The notes under the pieces were generated by a model, which saw only the letters and a list, made by a program, of their open reading frames with translations, searched no databases and had not been told where the DNA came from. This document shows positions 6,581 through 16,211 of a stretch of DNA of 47,647 nucleotides, in pieces. Source of the stretch: Candidatus Eiseniibacteriota bacterium. GTDB lineage: Bacteria > Eisenbacteria > RBG-16-71-46 > CAIMUX01 > WJJG01. The translations under genes were made by a program, and so were the position numbers. The stretch's first letter is position 1; the number at the start of each line of letters is the position of its first letter. The stretch is taken from assembly GCA_023129715.1 (NCBI GenBank), contig JAGMBO010000110.1:1-47647 (forward strand). Reading direction: 5' to 3'.

Positions 6581-8374
6581 GTGTCCAAGAACGTCGCTGA
6601 CGAAGATCCCCGGCGCCGTGCGCCCCGGCCCTCGCCGCGGGCCGACTTGGAGGAGGCCGAGGGTCTGCTCCAGGACTTGGAACGCGTGCGCCGGAAGCCC
6701 TCTACCGCCCAAAAACGCAAACACCAGCAGCACCTGCGCAGGCAGGTCGCCCGCTGGAGCACCCAGCGGGCGCTCGATGCCTTCTCCGAGCTAGCGGGGG
6801 CGATGGGCACAGCCACCGGCCTTCACAGTCTGGGCCGCAGCATTCTCGATACCGCGATTCGGTCGCTGGGTCTTGAGCGGGGAATCCTCTTCCTCGGACG
6901 CGGAGACGAGGGCGGGCTGGTTGCCATGGTCAGCACGGATATCCATGGCAACGAGCTGGGCGAGATCGAGCGCGTCAGCACGACCATCCTGCGACGCGGC
7001 CATCGAGGCGAGGTGATCGTCAGTGCCGATGCGGCCGCCGATCCCCGCTTCCGCAATGCGCCCAGCCTGCGGGTCAAGGGCATGCGCACGGTGCTCTGCG
7101 CCCCACTGATCGTCCAGGCTGAGCCAGTCGGCGTACTCTACCTGGACGCACCTGCCCAATCGGTCCGGCTGCCGGAGGATGCGGCCCACTTCCTGATCGC
7201 CTTTGCGCGCCTTGCCGCCGCAGCTGTCGACCAGGCGCGCCAGGCCAACGACGTCATCCGAGAAAACGCCCGGCTCCGCGGGCGCCTGCAAGCGCTCGAG
7301 GCCTTGGGCACCCTGCCGGTGGCTAGCGAGACGATGCACCGCGTGCTCCAGCGCGCCCGCCTCGTGGCCCAAGCCGATCTTCCCGTCCTGATCGTCGGTG
7401 AACCCGGGACCGAGAAGGAGGCGCTCGCACGCGTTATCCACCAGGCTGGGCCGCGCGCACTCCACCCCTTCGTCCCCCTCGCCTGCAGCGTGCCGCCCCC
7501 GGAGATGATCGAGGCAATGCTCTTCGGACGACGCCGGCCCCAACCTCATGATGACCGTCCGGGGGGCGCACCCCCCCCATCGATAATCGGCCTGCTGCGC
7601 CAAGCGAATCACGGAATCCTCTTCCTCGACGAGCTCGATGCGCTCGACCTCGAGATTCAGGCCAAGCTCACCGAAGTGCTTGGCTACGGCCGCGCGGTTC
7701 CCGAGGGAGGGCGCAAGGGATACCAAATCGATACGTTGTTCATCGCGACGAGCTCTCGCCGCGGCACATCGGACGAGCCCGACAGCCCGCTGCTCAATGC
7801 CTTGATCGGAAAGGCCGGGGGCTGCGAGCTGCACATCCCACCCCTGCGCGAGCGACCCGAGGATGTCGCTCTGTGGGTCGACTACCTCCGCCGCAGCCAA
7901 AGCCTCGAGTCGCCCGGACAGGCTCCGGGACGCTTCACCGCCGATGCCATCGCCCTGCTGAGCGCGGAGCCCTGGCCGGGCAATGTCCGTCAGCTCGCCG
8001 GCGTCGTGGCGCGCGCCTTGCTTCTGCCGCATCGCCGGATCGACGCGGCCGCCCTGCGCACCCTGATCGCCGGCAGCGCCGGGCCGCCCGAGGAGCCGCG
8101 ACGCGCTGCAGCCCCGCCCACTCAACCGGTGCGGCCCTTCGTGGAGCTCGAACGCGAGGCCCTGCGTCAGGCACTGACCCGCGCGCGGGGCAACAAGTCA
8201 AAGGCCGCCAGGATCCTCGGATTGCATCGCAACACCCTCATGCGGCGCCTGCGCAAGTTCGGTCTCAGCGACGATGGACAAGCGCCCCGTACAAAGGACC
8301 CCGGCGAATCCATGACCCGAGCTCACCCGGCAAGGAGGGGACGCGCTGGAAGGAAACCACCGCGGAACCGATGA
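6581..8374 (+). CDS. GAF-AAA-Fis regulator of the sigma54-activator type, degenerate
   Basis: It has a GTG start with GAAGGGAG about 8 nt upstream and codes for 597 residues. Residues 20-60 are charged helix, 75-220 a GAF sensor domain, and 245-480 an enhancer-binding-protein AAA module. Residues 525-565 are a Fis-type helix-turn-helix (NKSKAARILGLHRNTLMRRL). The P-loop reads GEPGTEKE (273-280) instead of GESGTGKE. Walker B is ILFLDELD (346-353). The GAFTGA loop that contacts sigma54 is absent, replaced by a Pro/Arg/Gly-rich insert (about 317-335). Proteins without this loop cannot activate sigma54 polymerase by the normal route, so it probably acts as a sigma70-type activator or repressor. 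The operon position suggests it is the output of the upstream kinase-TPR protein. Its stop codon lies in the first unit of the tandem repeat. Confidence 0.85.
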   Translation: MSKNVADEDPRRRAPRPSPRADLEEAEGLLQDLERVRRKPSTAQKRKHQQHLRRQVARWSTQRALDAFSELAGAMGTATGLHSLGRSILDTAIRSLGLERGILFLGRGDEGGLVAMVSTDIHGNELGEIERVSTTILRRGHRGEVIVSADAAADPRFRNAPSLRVKGMRTVLCAPLIVQAEPVGVLYLDAPAQSVRLPEDAAHFLIAFARLAAAAVDQARQANDVIRENARLRGRLQALEALGTLPVASETMHRVLQRARLVAQADLPVLIVGEPGTEKEALARVIHQAGPRALHPFVPLACSVPPPEMIEAMLFGRRRPQPHDDRPGGAPPPSIIGLLRQANHGILFLDELDALDLEIQAKLTEVLGYGRAVPEGGRKGYQIDTLFIATSSRRGTSDEPDSPLLNALIGKAGGCELHIPPLRERPEDVALWVDYLRRSQSLESPGQAPGRFTADAIALLSAEPWPGNVRQLAGVVARALLLPHRRIDAAALRTLIAGSAGPPEEPRRAAAPPTQPVRPFVELEREALRQALTRARGNKSKAARILGLHRNTLMRRLRKFGLSDDGQAPRTKDPGESMTRAHPARRGRAGRKPPRNR

Positions 8375-8486
8375 ACCGATGAACCGATGAACCGATGACC
8401 AATGAACCGATGACCAATGAACCGATGACCAATGAACCGATGACCAATGAACCGATGACCAATGAACCGATGACCAATGAACCGAT
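8365..8486 (+). repeat. Tandem repeat: 4 x 8 bp then 6 x 15 bp, ATGA stop/start ladder
   Basis: Four copies of GAACCGAT (8365-8396) are followed by six copies of GACCAATGAACCGAT (8397-8486). The TGA stop of the regulator gene is in the first unit. Every unit reads ATG AAC CGA TGA, and in the 8-bp part each stop overlaps the next start (ATGA). In the last unit TGA is changed to TCA, so that mini-frame (ATG at 8477) runs on in frame into the exported-protein gene. Confidence 0.9.
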
Positions 8487-8524
8487 CACCCGATCGCAGC
8501 ATGCTTCGATCGAGGGGGGAAACC

Positions 8525-8995
8525 ATGAAGGCCAAGAAATCGATCCTGATCCCAATCGCCCTACTGCTTTGCCTGGGCATCGTCGTACTCGCCCCGCAGC
8601 CGGCCCTCGGCTTCACCCGCGCAGAGTGCCCCACGCCCCTGAAGCTCAAGGTTCAGGAATGCAAGGGACCTTGGCTGCCCAACGTGCCGGTCAGCGTCAC
8701 CATCGTGCGCCCCGGCGATCCGGCGCGGAAACTCCCCGATGCCCGTGACCATACCGACCGGGACGCCTACGTCGAGTTCATCCTCGTGAACCTTGAGGAT
8801 GGTGACCAAGCCGAGGTGCGCATCACCGCCGCCACGGGGCAGTTCTACGATTCCGTGCATCGGTATCTCTACGTCATCGCCCCCGGCAATCAGATCGGAG
8901 GCTGGGAGTTGACCGAGGATCCCGTCGGCCCTTGTGTCGACAGCTGGTACGACGAGGAACAGACGATCATCCACTGCCAGCCCTGGAGCAAGTAG
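8525..8995 (+). CDS. Small exported protein, unknown function
   Basis: The start ATG at 8525 has a GGGGGGA ribosome site. An in-frame ATG at 8477 inside the tandem repeat would add 16 residues. The product is 156 aa with a signal peptide (MKAKKS, hydrophobic ILIPIALLLCLGIVVLA, probable cleavage near PALG). The mature part is beta-rich, with four Cys (in AECPTP, QECKGP, GPCVDS and IHCQPW), consistent with one or two disulfides. VPVSVTIVRPGD and DAYVEFILVNL look like strands of a carboxypeptidase-regulatory or Ig-like sandwich, a low-level resemblance only. It follows the regulator gene across the repeat, so it is a candidate member of the same transcript. No function can be assigned. Confidence 0.7.
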   Translation: MKAKKSILIPIALLLCLGIVVLAPQPALGFTRAECPTPLKLKVQECKGPWLPNVPVSVTIVRPGDPARKLPDARDHTDRDAYVEFILVNLEDGDQAEVRITAATGQFYDSVHRYLYVIAPGNQIGGWELTEDPVGPCVDSWYDEEQTIIHCQPWSK

Positions 8996-9041
8996 GGCAG
9001 CTCCTCCTCCGCGGGACCGGAGCCGAGGCGGAGAGGGGCCA

Positions 9042-9692
9042 TCAGGGCTTCCAGACAGTCTCTTCGATCCCCGCCAGCCGATTGCAGGTGCGCGCCAGGC
9101 AGAAGAGATAGTCGGAGAGACGATTGAGATAGGCCAGCGCCACCGCCTCGGGAGAGCCGGCGCCGGATGTCTTGCGATCGTGCGACGCTGAGACCTCCAA
9201 CGCGAACAGCCGCACCACGCAGCGTTCCACACGCCGGCACACGCAGCGCGCCACATGGCTCCAGGCCGCCGCCGGAGCTCCTCCCGGAAGGATGAAGTCG
9301 CGCAGCGGCGCGAGGTCTCCCTCCAGTCGGTCGATCGCCGCCTCGAGGGACGCAACCTCCCCGTCAGACAACGGCGGCAGGGCCTCCCGCGCCTCAGCCT
9401 GCGGAGTCGTGGCCAGCAGCGCACCGATCTTCAGCAAATTCCCCTGAATGGCGGCGATCTCCGCACCGAGTCCCGCGGGTGTGACGGGAGGGCCCGCATC
9501 CGCATCCCGGCCGTGCGAGGCCGAAAAACCCTGGGGCACGAGGCGCGCGATCTCCGCCGTCAGCACCCCCAACAGGGAGTTCAGTTCGTCGAGATCCCCG
9601 TAGGCTTCGATGCGATCGTGCGACTTCGCCACCCGCTCCCCGCTCAAAAGGCTCGTTCTTCCCCGATCTCCGCCCCGTGTGTAGATCTTCAT
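9042..9692 (-). CDS. pduO: Cob(I)alamin adenosyltransferase, PduO/MMAB type
   Basis: It transfers the adenosyl group of ATP to cob(I)alamin to make coenzyme B12. The start at 9692 (MKIYTRGGDRG) has GGAGGCG 6 nt upstream; reading further upstream gives no family match. The product is 216 aa, within the usual 180-220. Family signatures are the N-terminal TRGGDRGRTSLLSGERV ATP-binding region, GDLDELNSLLG, the late CRRVERCVVRL with its Arg/Glu pair, and LNRLSDYLFCLAR near the C-terminus. A short Gly/Pro-rich insert (SASHGRDADAGPP) lies after the first helix. The hybrid kinase gene is 107 bp upstream on the same strand; a shared transcript is possible, but no functional link is evident. No cobalamin riboswitch was seen. 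Confidence 0.93.
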   Translation of the reverse strand: MKIYTRGGDRGRTSLLSGERVAKSHDRIEAYGDLDELNSLLGVLTAEIARLVPQGFSASHGRDADAGPPVTPAGLGAEIAAIQGNLLKIGALLATTPQAEAREALPPLSDGEVASLEAAIDRLEGDLAPLRDFILPGGAPAAAWSHVARCVCRRVERCVVRLFALEVSASHDRKTSGAGSPEAVALAYLNRLSDYLFCLARTCNRLAGIEETVWKP

Positions 9693-9799
9693 GTCTCGCC
9701 TCCAGCGATCGCGCGGATACTCTACCGAGATCGAAGATGCGTGGCAAGAACGCGGCGGGACGCCGCGGGCCATCGACGGCGGCGACCGCAGAGGAGCAA

Positions 9800-12604
9800 C
9801 TAGGCAGCCTGGCTCCCGGACTCGGCCGCCAGGGCCGCTTGCAGACGCTCAAGGGCGGCTGCGAGATCGGATTGCAGCGCCGCAATCGCTGCCTCCTCCG
9901 GCTCGAGGGCGGCAGCCTCGAGGCAGTGAGCGACGGCGGCAGCCTCGAGTGCGCTGATATTGGCCAACGAGCCGCGCAGGCGGTGTACGGCGGCAACGAG
10001 CTCCGACCAGTCGCGCCTCTCCGCGGCTTCGCAAATCCTAGCCTGCATCTCGGGCAAACACTGGCCGAAGAGCTCGATCAGCTCCCGGGCCAAGCTCTGG
10101 TCCCCACCGACGCAGGCCAGCAACTCGCTCCACTCGAGCACGGGCAAGTCGACCGGCGCGGGCAGCGACGTCGGTCTCTCCGCCTCATCGGGACCCGGCG
10201 TCTGAGAGGAACTCGCCGCTTCAGGCACAGCCCCGAGAATGGCAGTGAAGAGATCATCCGCCTTGATCGGCTTCTCCATGTAGCCGTCCATGCCGCCCTC
10301 GAGGCAACGCTCGCGAACCCCGGGAATCACATCCGCCGTCAAGGCAAGGATGGGAAGACGCCCGCCGGCGCCTTCCTCATAGACACGGATGGCCGCCGTC
10401 GCCTCAAGGCCGCCCATCTCGGGCATGTGCAGATCCATCAGGGCGAGATCGAACGACTCCCGCTGCACGGCGGCAACCGCCTCACGGCCGTTTTCCACGA
10501 GAACGACTGCGTGGCCCTCTCGCTCCAGGAGACGGACGGTCAGGCGCTGATTGACCGGGTTATCCTCGGCCAGCAGCACCCGCAGCGGGCGCATCCGCCC
10601 CCGCCGGGGGCCATCCGCGGCGTCCCGTGCGTCGCCGGCCGGGCCGGCGGCTGCCTCCCCACCCGGCGACGCCAATCCCAGAGCCCCGAGCACGGCGTCA
10701 CGCAGATCGCCTTCGCGAATCGGTTTGCGCACACAACCGGCGACCCCCCGCTCACGATAGCGCGCCGCAAGTGAGGAGGGCTCTCCCATCGGCAGGGCCA
10801 CTAGGATCACCTCGGGCGAGCGGCCTAGATGCGCCAGCTGGTCCAGAACGGCAAACCCATCTCCAGGGGGCAGGTCGGCATCCAGCACAAGCAGAGTGAC
10901 CGGCGGCTCTCCGACGGCATCCGCATCGAGCGCCGCCCCCACTTGGGCCACGGTGCTCGTCACCGAGACCTCGAAGCCCCAAGCCGCCAGGTAGTCGCCG
11001 AGCGCCGCACGGCAGGCGGGCGAGTCGTCCGCCACGATTGCCCGGCAGTGCGCAGCCTCCGCAATCGGCTCGACCCCTGCGGCGCACCCCTCCACTCGCC
11101 CAAAGATCGCGTTGAACGAGAAGGTGCTCCCCTCGCCCGCTTTGCTCTCGACGGCGATCTCCCCACCCATCATTCCCACGAGTTGCTGGGAAATCCCGAG
11201 ACCGAGGCCCGTTCCACCAAAACGCCGGGTCGTCGAGCCATCGGCTTGAGTGAAGGCCTCGAAGATTTGAGCCTGCTTCTCCAGCGGGATACCGATTCCG
11301 GTGTCGCTGACGGCAAAGGAGAGCCGCACCTCGTCTCCGTCGACCCTGACAAGGTCGACGCGCAGGACGACTTCCCCTTGCTCGGTGAACTTGATCGCGT
11401 TGCCGACGAGATTGATGACCACCTGCTGCAGCCGGCCCGGATCTCCCACGACCCGGCCCGGAACGCGCGGGCGGATGTGAGCGACGAGTTCGAGGCCTCT
11501 CTGTCGGGCGCGGATCCCGAGCGCCTGAATCGTATCCTCGAGAATCTCACGCGGATCGAAGGGGGTTTCCTCCAGCATCAGACGCCCAGCCTCGATCTTG
11601 CTGAGGTCGAGGATGTCATTGATGATGTTGAGTAGTGAATCGGCCGACGTCCGTACCAGCGACAGGTACTCGCGCTGCTCGGCGGTGAGCTCGGTTTCCA
11701 GAGTCAGGTCGGTCATGCCCATGATGCCATTCATCGGGGTGCGGATCTCGTGGCTCATGTTGGCGAGGAACTGGCTCTTCGCCTCGGCGGCCGCCTCGGC
11801 CCGTTCCATCGCCTCGCTGAGTTCCGCGTTGATGCGGGTCAATTCCCTGGTGCGGGCGGCGACCTCTTCCTCCAGATGGTCCCGATGCTGCGCCAGTTCC
11901 CGGTCGCGCTTCTGGATCTGGCTCAGCATCGCATTGAAGTGGTCGATCAGCCGGCCGCTCTCATCCCGCCCGTGCGGGGTCGCCCGCAGCGAGTAGTCCT
12001 GCTCGACTGCCACCTTGTTGGCAGTTTCGGTAAGGTGCAGGATCGGACGCGAGATGAACCGCTGCGACCAGGAGGCAATCAGGAACACGATCAGCATCGA
12101 GGCCAGCAAGACGATTGCAACGATGCTGGCGGACTGGATCATGCGGGCGCTGATCACGCCCAGGTCCGAACGTAAGTAGAGCGTACCCACCGCCTCACTG
12201 CCGAGTCCGATCGTACGATAGAGGTGGAGGGAACCGCCCTCGAATTGGTGGCTGCTCGGTTGCGGGTGCGGCGGAATGAAGGCTGCTTTCTCTCCCACGC
12301 GACGGTAGAGCGCGAACGGTTCGCCATCGACTCGGTAGATGCAAGCCCCGACGATATGTTGGTCGACCTCCAGCGCGGCAAGCATCTCCTCTGCTGAGAT
12401 TCGATCGTCGAAGACCAACGCCGCCGTACTGTTGTTCCCGATGATGTCGGCTTGGATCGTGAGGTTGGCGACCATCTCTTGCCGCAGGGTGATCCGCTCA
12501 TAGGAGATGAAAGCGGCGGCCGTGAGCAGCAGGGCGACCCCGCTGGTCAGCATCATGAGCAGCGTCAGCTTGCGCCGGATGCTAATGTCGACGAAGGCTC
12601 TCAT
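9800..12604 (-). CDS. Hybrid histidine kinase: CHASE8-like sensor, HisKA, HATPase, two REC, HPt
   Basis: 934 residues from ATG 12604 (GGAGAG upstream); further upstream translation is not protein-like. The first membrane segment is about 13-33, an extracytoplasmic CHASE8-like sensor 35-158, and the second membrane segment 160-180. HAMP (181-235) and a coiled coil (235-275) follow. HisKA has [12 protein letters not shown] with His285. The HATPase shows N-box VGNAIKF, DTGIGI and GTGLGLGIS. Receiver 1 keeps the acidic pair (ADDS), an acceptor Asp in [11 protein letters not shown] and the Lys, but has lost the conserved Thr. Receiver 2 is canonical ([26 protein letters not shown]). The C-terminal HPt has [13 protein letters not shown], with Arg for the usual Lys. 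It is an inner-membrane BarA/ArcB-like phosphorelay. The cognate regulator is not in the window. Confidence 0.93.
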   Translation of the reverse strand: MRAFVDISIRRKLTLLMMLTSGVALLLTAAAFISYERITLRQEMVANLTIQADIIGNNSTAALVFDDRISAEEMLAALEVDQHIVGACIYRVDGEPFALYRRVGEKAAFIPPHPQPSSHQFEGGSLHLYRTIGLGSEAVGTLYLRSDLGVISARMIQSASIVAIVLLASMLIVFLIASWSQRFISRPILHLTETANKVAVEQDYSLRATPHGRDESGRLIDHFNAMLSQIQKRDRELAQHRDHLEEEVAARTRELTRINAELSEAMERAEAAAEAKSQFLANMSHEIRTPMNGIMGMTDLTLETELTAEQREYLSLVRTSADSLLNIINDILDLSKIEAGRLMLEETPFDPREILEDTIQALGIRARQRGLELVAHIRPRVPGRVVGDPGRLQQVVINLVGNAIKFTEQGEVVLRVDLVRVDGDEVRLSFAVSDTGIGIPLEKQAQIFEAFTQADGSTTRRFGGTGLGLGISQQLVGMMGGEIAVESKAGEGSTFSFNAIFGRVEGCAAGVEPIAEAAHCRAIVADDSPACRAALGDYLAAWGFEVSVTSTVAQVGAALDADAVGEPPVTLLVLDADLPPGDGFAVLDQLAHLGRSPEVILVALPMGEPSSLAARYRERGVAGCVRKPIREGDLRDAVLGALGLASPGGEAAAGPAGDARDAADGPRRGRMRPLRVLLAEDNPVNQRLTVRLLEREGHAVVLVENGREAVAAVQRESFDLALMDLHMPEMGGLEATAAIRVYEEGAGGRLPILALTADVIPGVRERCLEGGMDGYMEKPIKADDLFTAILGAVPEAASSSQTPGPDEAERPTSLPAPVDLPVLEWSELLACVGGDQSLARELIELFGQCLPEMQARICEAAERRDWSELVAAVHRLRGSLANISALEAAAVAHCLEAAALEPEEAAIAALQSDLAAALERLQAALAAESGSQAA

Positions 12605-13445
12605 CGGGCGCGCTCTCCGGCGGGCCAATGTCCCACTGCGCGGGCCAGACTGAGTGAATTCGCGCTCAGCTCTAGTCCTGCCTCTCCGACGGCTTCCCCA
12701 TCTTGGGAATTGGAAACGAGCGACGGCCAGAACCCCGGACGAGCAATCACGCCCCAAGCCTTCTGGCGCCGGTCATGTTCCTGCTCGCAACCGCGGAACC
12801 ATATCGGCGTATTCGTCCCCGTCCCCAGAACGGGTCGATGAACCCAAACCACTTGCTTCTCTAGCAGATAGGTCGGTCGAGAGGAGGCACATCCTTAGGC
12901 GCTCGGCAGAGGGGCTTGGATTGGGCGGAGTCGAGGTTCGGGAAGGGCCGGCAACCGCCACGCCTGACAGGTCACTCGAGAGGAAGTCAGCTAAGTGGCC
13001 ATGTCATAGTCACCTAGAACGCTCGACCGCAGGCGAGGAGAACGAACAGACGCGCTGCCAGCGACCCTCGCAGTTGAACCCCGAGGAGGAATCCCCCCAG
13101 GGCGGAGGCGCAGATCAGCAACCCGGTGGTCGGAGACAACCCAGAGGCGGCGGGAGTGCACCCCGCGCCCCGAGCGATCCCGCCGACGGAGGTGCTATCG
13201 TGATCTGCATCCCGAAGCCGTCGAATCCTCAAGGCGCCCTGGACCGGGATCTCCGAAGCCGCCGCCCAGACAGCGGTCGCCGTCGCGGCAACCCTCCCGG
13301 CGGTGGCCGCGTAGGTCCGATCAGCTCTCCATGCGCTCGCCCATCCCCCAGGGGCGGCAGAAGTGCTGAAACGCCCGATCCTGCGGATCGAAGAACCAAT
13401 GATGCTCGTGGTGTCGCGGGCAGGAACAGGAGAGGGACCCTCGCG
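12605..13445. other. 841-bp non-coding interval between divergent genes
   Basis: It separates the minus-strand hybrid kinase from the plus-strand DUF5916 gene, so it should contain both promoters. An open frame runs through it into the DUF5916 gene, but its translation is Arg/Pro/Ser-rich and lacks ribosome sites, so I do not call it. A short inverted repeat (CGATCC/GGATCG) lies near 13376. Nothing else is recognisable. Confidence 0.5.
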
Positions 13446-16148
13446 ATGAAGTCGGCTCGAACCCTACCAGGACTCGCCGCGGTCCTCGGCTTGATCGTGG
13501 GCTTGGGATCGACGTTGGCGCTCTCGCCCATTGCGGGCTGGGCTTCGACGCCGGCGGAACACCCACAACGCGTCTATACGACCCAGCACATCGATGCCGA
13601 GTCGCTGATCCTCGACGGGCGCCCCGATGAACCAGCATGGGAGCGCGTCCCCTGGTCGGGGGATTTCGTCCAGCGCTCGCCCTATGAGGGAGAGCCCCCC
13701 TCGCAGGCGACGGAGTTCAAGGTTCTCTACGACGACGAGGCGCTCTACATCGCCTACCGCGCCTGGGACCAGAAGCCCGATCGCATCGAGAACCAATTGG
13801 CCCGCCGCGACTACTTCCCCGGCGACTGGGTCGAGATCAACATCGAAAGCCGCGGGGATTACTGCACCGCCTTCTCATTCACGTCCAGCGTCTCAGGCGT
13901 GCGGGGCGATGAGTTCATCTCCCTCGACGGACGCAGCTGGGACACCAATTGGGATCCGATCTGGGAATCCCACACCGCGTTCGATGATCAGGGATGGACC
14001 GCGGAGGTGCGCATCCCGCTGAGCCAATTGCGTTACAGCGGGGCCGAAGAGCAAGTCTGGGGCATCCAGGTCACGCGCCGCCTCTTCCGTCACGAAGAAC
14101 GCTCGGTTTGGCAGTTCATCGCCCAGGACGCCCCTGGTTGGGTCAGTCGGTTCGGCGAGTTACGCGGCCTGCGAGGATTGCGCAGCCAGCGGCCTATCGA
14201 GCTGCTCCCCTATGTCGTCGCCCGCGCCGAGCGCTTCGCCGCCGAGCAAGGCAACCCCTTCCTCGACGGCCGTGCCGAGGATGTAGACGCCGGCCTCGAC
14301 GGCAAGCTCGGCCTGACCGGGAATCTGGTTCTCGACTTCACGGTCAACCCCGACTTCGGTCAGGTCGAGGCCGACCCGGCCGAAATCAATCTGAGCGCCT
14401 TCGAGACCTACTTCAGCGAGAGGCGCCCCTTCTTCATCGAGGGCAGCAACATCTTCCGCAACCGGCTCGCCGACGCAATCACCGGCGGCCGCTTCCGCCT
14501 CGACAATCTCTTCTACTCCCGCCGCATCGGCCGCCCCCCGCAGGGATACCCCGACACAGGTGCGGGCGAGGCGGTCGACCTGCCCCACAGCACGACAATC
14601 CTCGGCGCGGCCAAGCTCTCCGGCAAGACCTCCCACGGCCTCTCCCTGGGAATCCTCGAGAGCGTCACCGCCGAGGAACGCGCCCGGATCGACGGCGCCG
14701 GCTCCCGTCGTGAGGAAACGGTCGAACCACTGACCAACTACTTCGTCGGACGGGTCCAGCAGGATTACCGTCGCGGAGCCACGCAGATCGGTGCAATGCT
14801 GACCGCCGTCAATCGCAATGCGGACGGGAAAACCATCACCTTCCTCCATCGGGCCGCCTATGCCGGCGGCCTCGACCTCCATCACCAGTGGCACGACCGG
14901 ACCCACTACGTCCTGGCCAAGGGGTTCTTCAGCCACGTTCGCGGCGAGCCAAGCGCGATTGAGCAGACCCAGAGCTCCTCGGCCCACTGCTTCCAGCGCC
15001 CCGACGCCGATCATGTCTCCCTCGATACGACGCGTACTTCGCTAACGGGCCATGCCGGTTCGCTGCGTCTTGGACGGCGGGGCAATGGGCGCATCCGCTT
15101 CGAGACCGGTCTCGCCTGGCGCTCCCCGGAATTCGAGATCAACGACCTTGGCTACATGCGCGGCGCCGATGAGATCAATCAGTTCACCTGGGCGGGCTAC
15201 TACGTCGACGATCCCTTGTGGCTTTTCCACAGCTTCGCATTCAACACCAATCAGTGGGTCAACTGGGACTTCGGCGGCGGACACACCTCGAACAGCTTCA
15301 ATGCAAACACCAACATGACCTTCAAGAACCGCTGGTCGGTCCACGCGGGGATCACGCGCACACCCGACTACGTTTCCAATACCTCCCTGCGGGGCGGCCC
15401 CTCGTCCAGATGGCCGGGTGACATCGACCTCAACATCCAGCTCAACTCCGACCGCCGCAAGAAGATCTCTATCGGACTGGGAACCTACGCCGGAATCGCC
15501 GACGAGAACGCGTACGCGACCCACGAGGGTTGGGCGGAAGTGACCTATCGGCCGGCCAACGCGGTGCGTCTGAGTCTTAATCCTTCCTACACCAAGACGG
15601 ACACGGACGTGCAATACGTCACCGAGGAATCCTACGGCGACGAGGCACGCTACATCTTCGCCCACATGGTCCGTGAGACCGCCGCGCTGACCCTGCGTAT
15701 CGACTATTGCATCACCCCCAACCTGACTGTGCAGTATTATGGCCAGCCCTACATCACAGCGAGCACCTACGACGCCTTCCGGCGGATCACCGATCCACGT
15801 GCCGCGCGGTACACCGATCGCTTCCACATCTTCGCTGCCGGCGACGGACCCGAGGCCGAGGTTTCCTACGAGCCGGATGAAGACGCCTACGGCGTCGATG
15901 AGGATCGTGACGGTGTGGAGGACTACTCGTTCGACAACCCTGACTTCAACTACAAGGAGTTCAACTCGAATCTCGTCGTCCGCTGGGAGTACTGGCCCGG
16001 ATCGCTGCTCTACGTGGTCTGGAGCCAGGGACGAGTGGGCGTGACCGGGGCCGGTGACTTCATGCTACGCGGGGATACGCAAGACCTCTTCGACATCCAC
16101 CCGCACAATGTCTTTCTGATCAAGGTCAGCCGCTGGTTCACCTGGTAG
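13446..16148 (+). CDS. DUF5916 outer-membrane-type protein with CBM9-like N-domain
   Basis: 900 residues from ATG 13446, which has GGAGAGGGA upstream and starts a signal peptide (MKSARTLPGLAAVLGLIVGLG). Residues about 40-250 match the CBM9-like module that precedes DUF5916: LILDGRPDEPAWERVPW, ALYIAYRAWD, WTAEVRIPLSQLRYS. The DUF5916 region follows, with LTGNLVLDFTVNPDFGQVE, FFSERRPFF-type text (here YFSERRPFFIEGSN) and LFYSRRIGRPP. The remaining half has alternating aromatic strands typical of an outer-membrane beta-barrel. It ends in the barrel-like NVFLIKVSRWFTW with a C-terminal Trp. A six-residue Asp/Glu-rich insertion (DEDAYGVDEDRDGVED) may bind calcium. Function in this family is unproven; envelope transport or substrate binding is likely. 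A second member is encoded at 21221-23764. Confidence 0.88.
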   Translation: MKSARTLPGLAAVLGLIVGLGSTLALSPIAGWASTPAEHPQRVYTTQHIDAESLILDGRPDEPAWERVPWSGDFVQRSPYEGEPPSQATEFKVLYDDEALYIAYRAWDQKPDRIENQLARRDYFPGDWVEINIESRGDYCTAFSFTSSVSGVRGDEFISLDGRSWDTNWDPIWESHTAFDDQGWTAEVRIPLSQLRYSGAEEQVWGIQVTRRLFRHEERSVWQFIAQDAPGWVSRFGELRGLRGLRSQRPIELLPYVVARAERFAAEQGNPFLDGRAEDVDAGLDGKLGLTGNLVLDFTVNPDFGQVEADPAEINLSAFETYFSERRPFFIEGSNIFRNRLADAITGGRFRLDNLFYSRRIGRPPQGYPDTGAGEAVDLPHSTTILGAAKLSGKTSHGLSLGILESVTAEERARIDGAGSRREETVEPLTNYFVGRVQQDYRRGATQIGAMLTAVNRNADGKTITFLHRAAYAGGLDLHHQWHDRTHYVLAKGFFSHVRGEPSAIEQTQSSSAHCFQRPDADHVSLDTTRTSLTGHAGSLRLGRRGNGRIRFETGLAWRSPEFEINDLGYMRGADEINQFTWAGYYVDDPLWLFHSFAFNTNQWVNWDFGGGHTSNSFNANTNMTFKNRWSVHAGITRTPDYVSNTSLRGGPSSRWPGDIDLNIQLNSDRRKKISIGLGTYAGIADENAYATHEGWAEVTYRPANAVRLSLNPSYTKTDTDVQYVTEESYGDEARYIFAHMVRETAALTLRIDYCITPNLTVQYYGQPYITASTYDAFRRITDPRAARYTDRFHIFAAGDGPEAEVSYEPDEDAYGVDEDRDGVEDYSFDNPDFNYKEFNSNLVVRWEYWPGSLLYVVWSQGRVGVTGAGDFMLRGDTQDLFDIHPHNVFLIKVSRWFTW

Positions 16149-16187
16149 GTCCCATGCACGCGAGCGCTCCGCTGGAACAGCATGGAA

Positions 16188-16204
16188 CGACCGCGCGCCG
16201 GTCG
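16188..16204. terminator. Short GC hairpin between convergent genes
   Basis: CGACCG and CGGTCG pair around the loop CGCGC in the 63-bp gap between the DUF5916 gene and the convergent minus-strand gene. There is no U-tract. It could serve both directions. Confidence 0.35.
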
Positions 16205-16211
16205 CTGCATA

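Noticed and set aside
8395-8748. Frame encoding MTNEP repeats through the tandem repeat
   Set aside because: It leaves the repeat into a non-protein-like frame of the exported-protein gene, which has its own start and signal peptide.
13014-13232. Minus-strand 72-codon frame with a hydrophobic end
   Set aside because: No ribosome site and no convincing domain; the hydrophobic stretch can arise by chance in GC-rich DNA.
12654-13445. Long N-terminal extension of the DUF5916 protein
   Set aside because: The frame is open but Arg/Pro/Ser-rich with no signal peptide; a ribosome site and a classical signal peptide begin at 13446.
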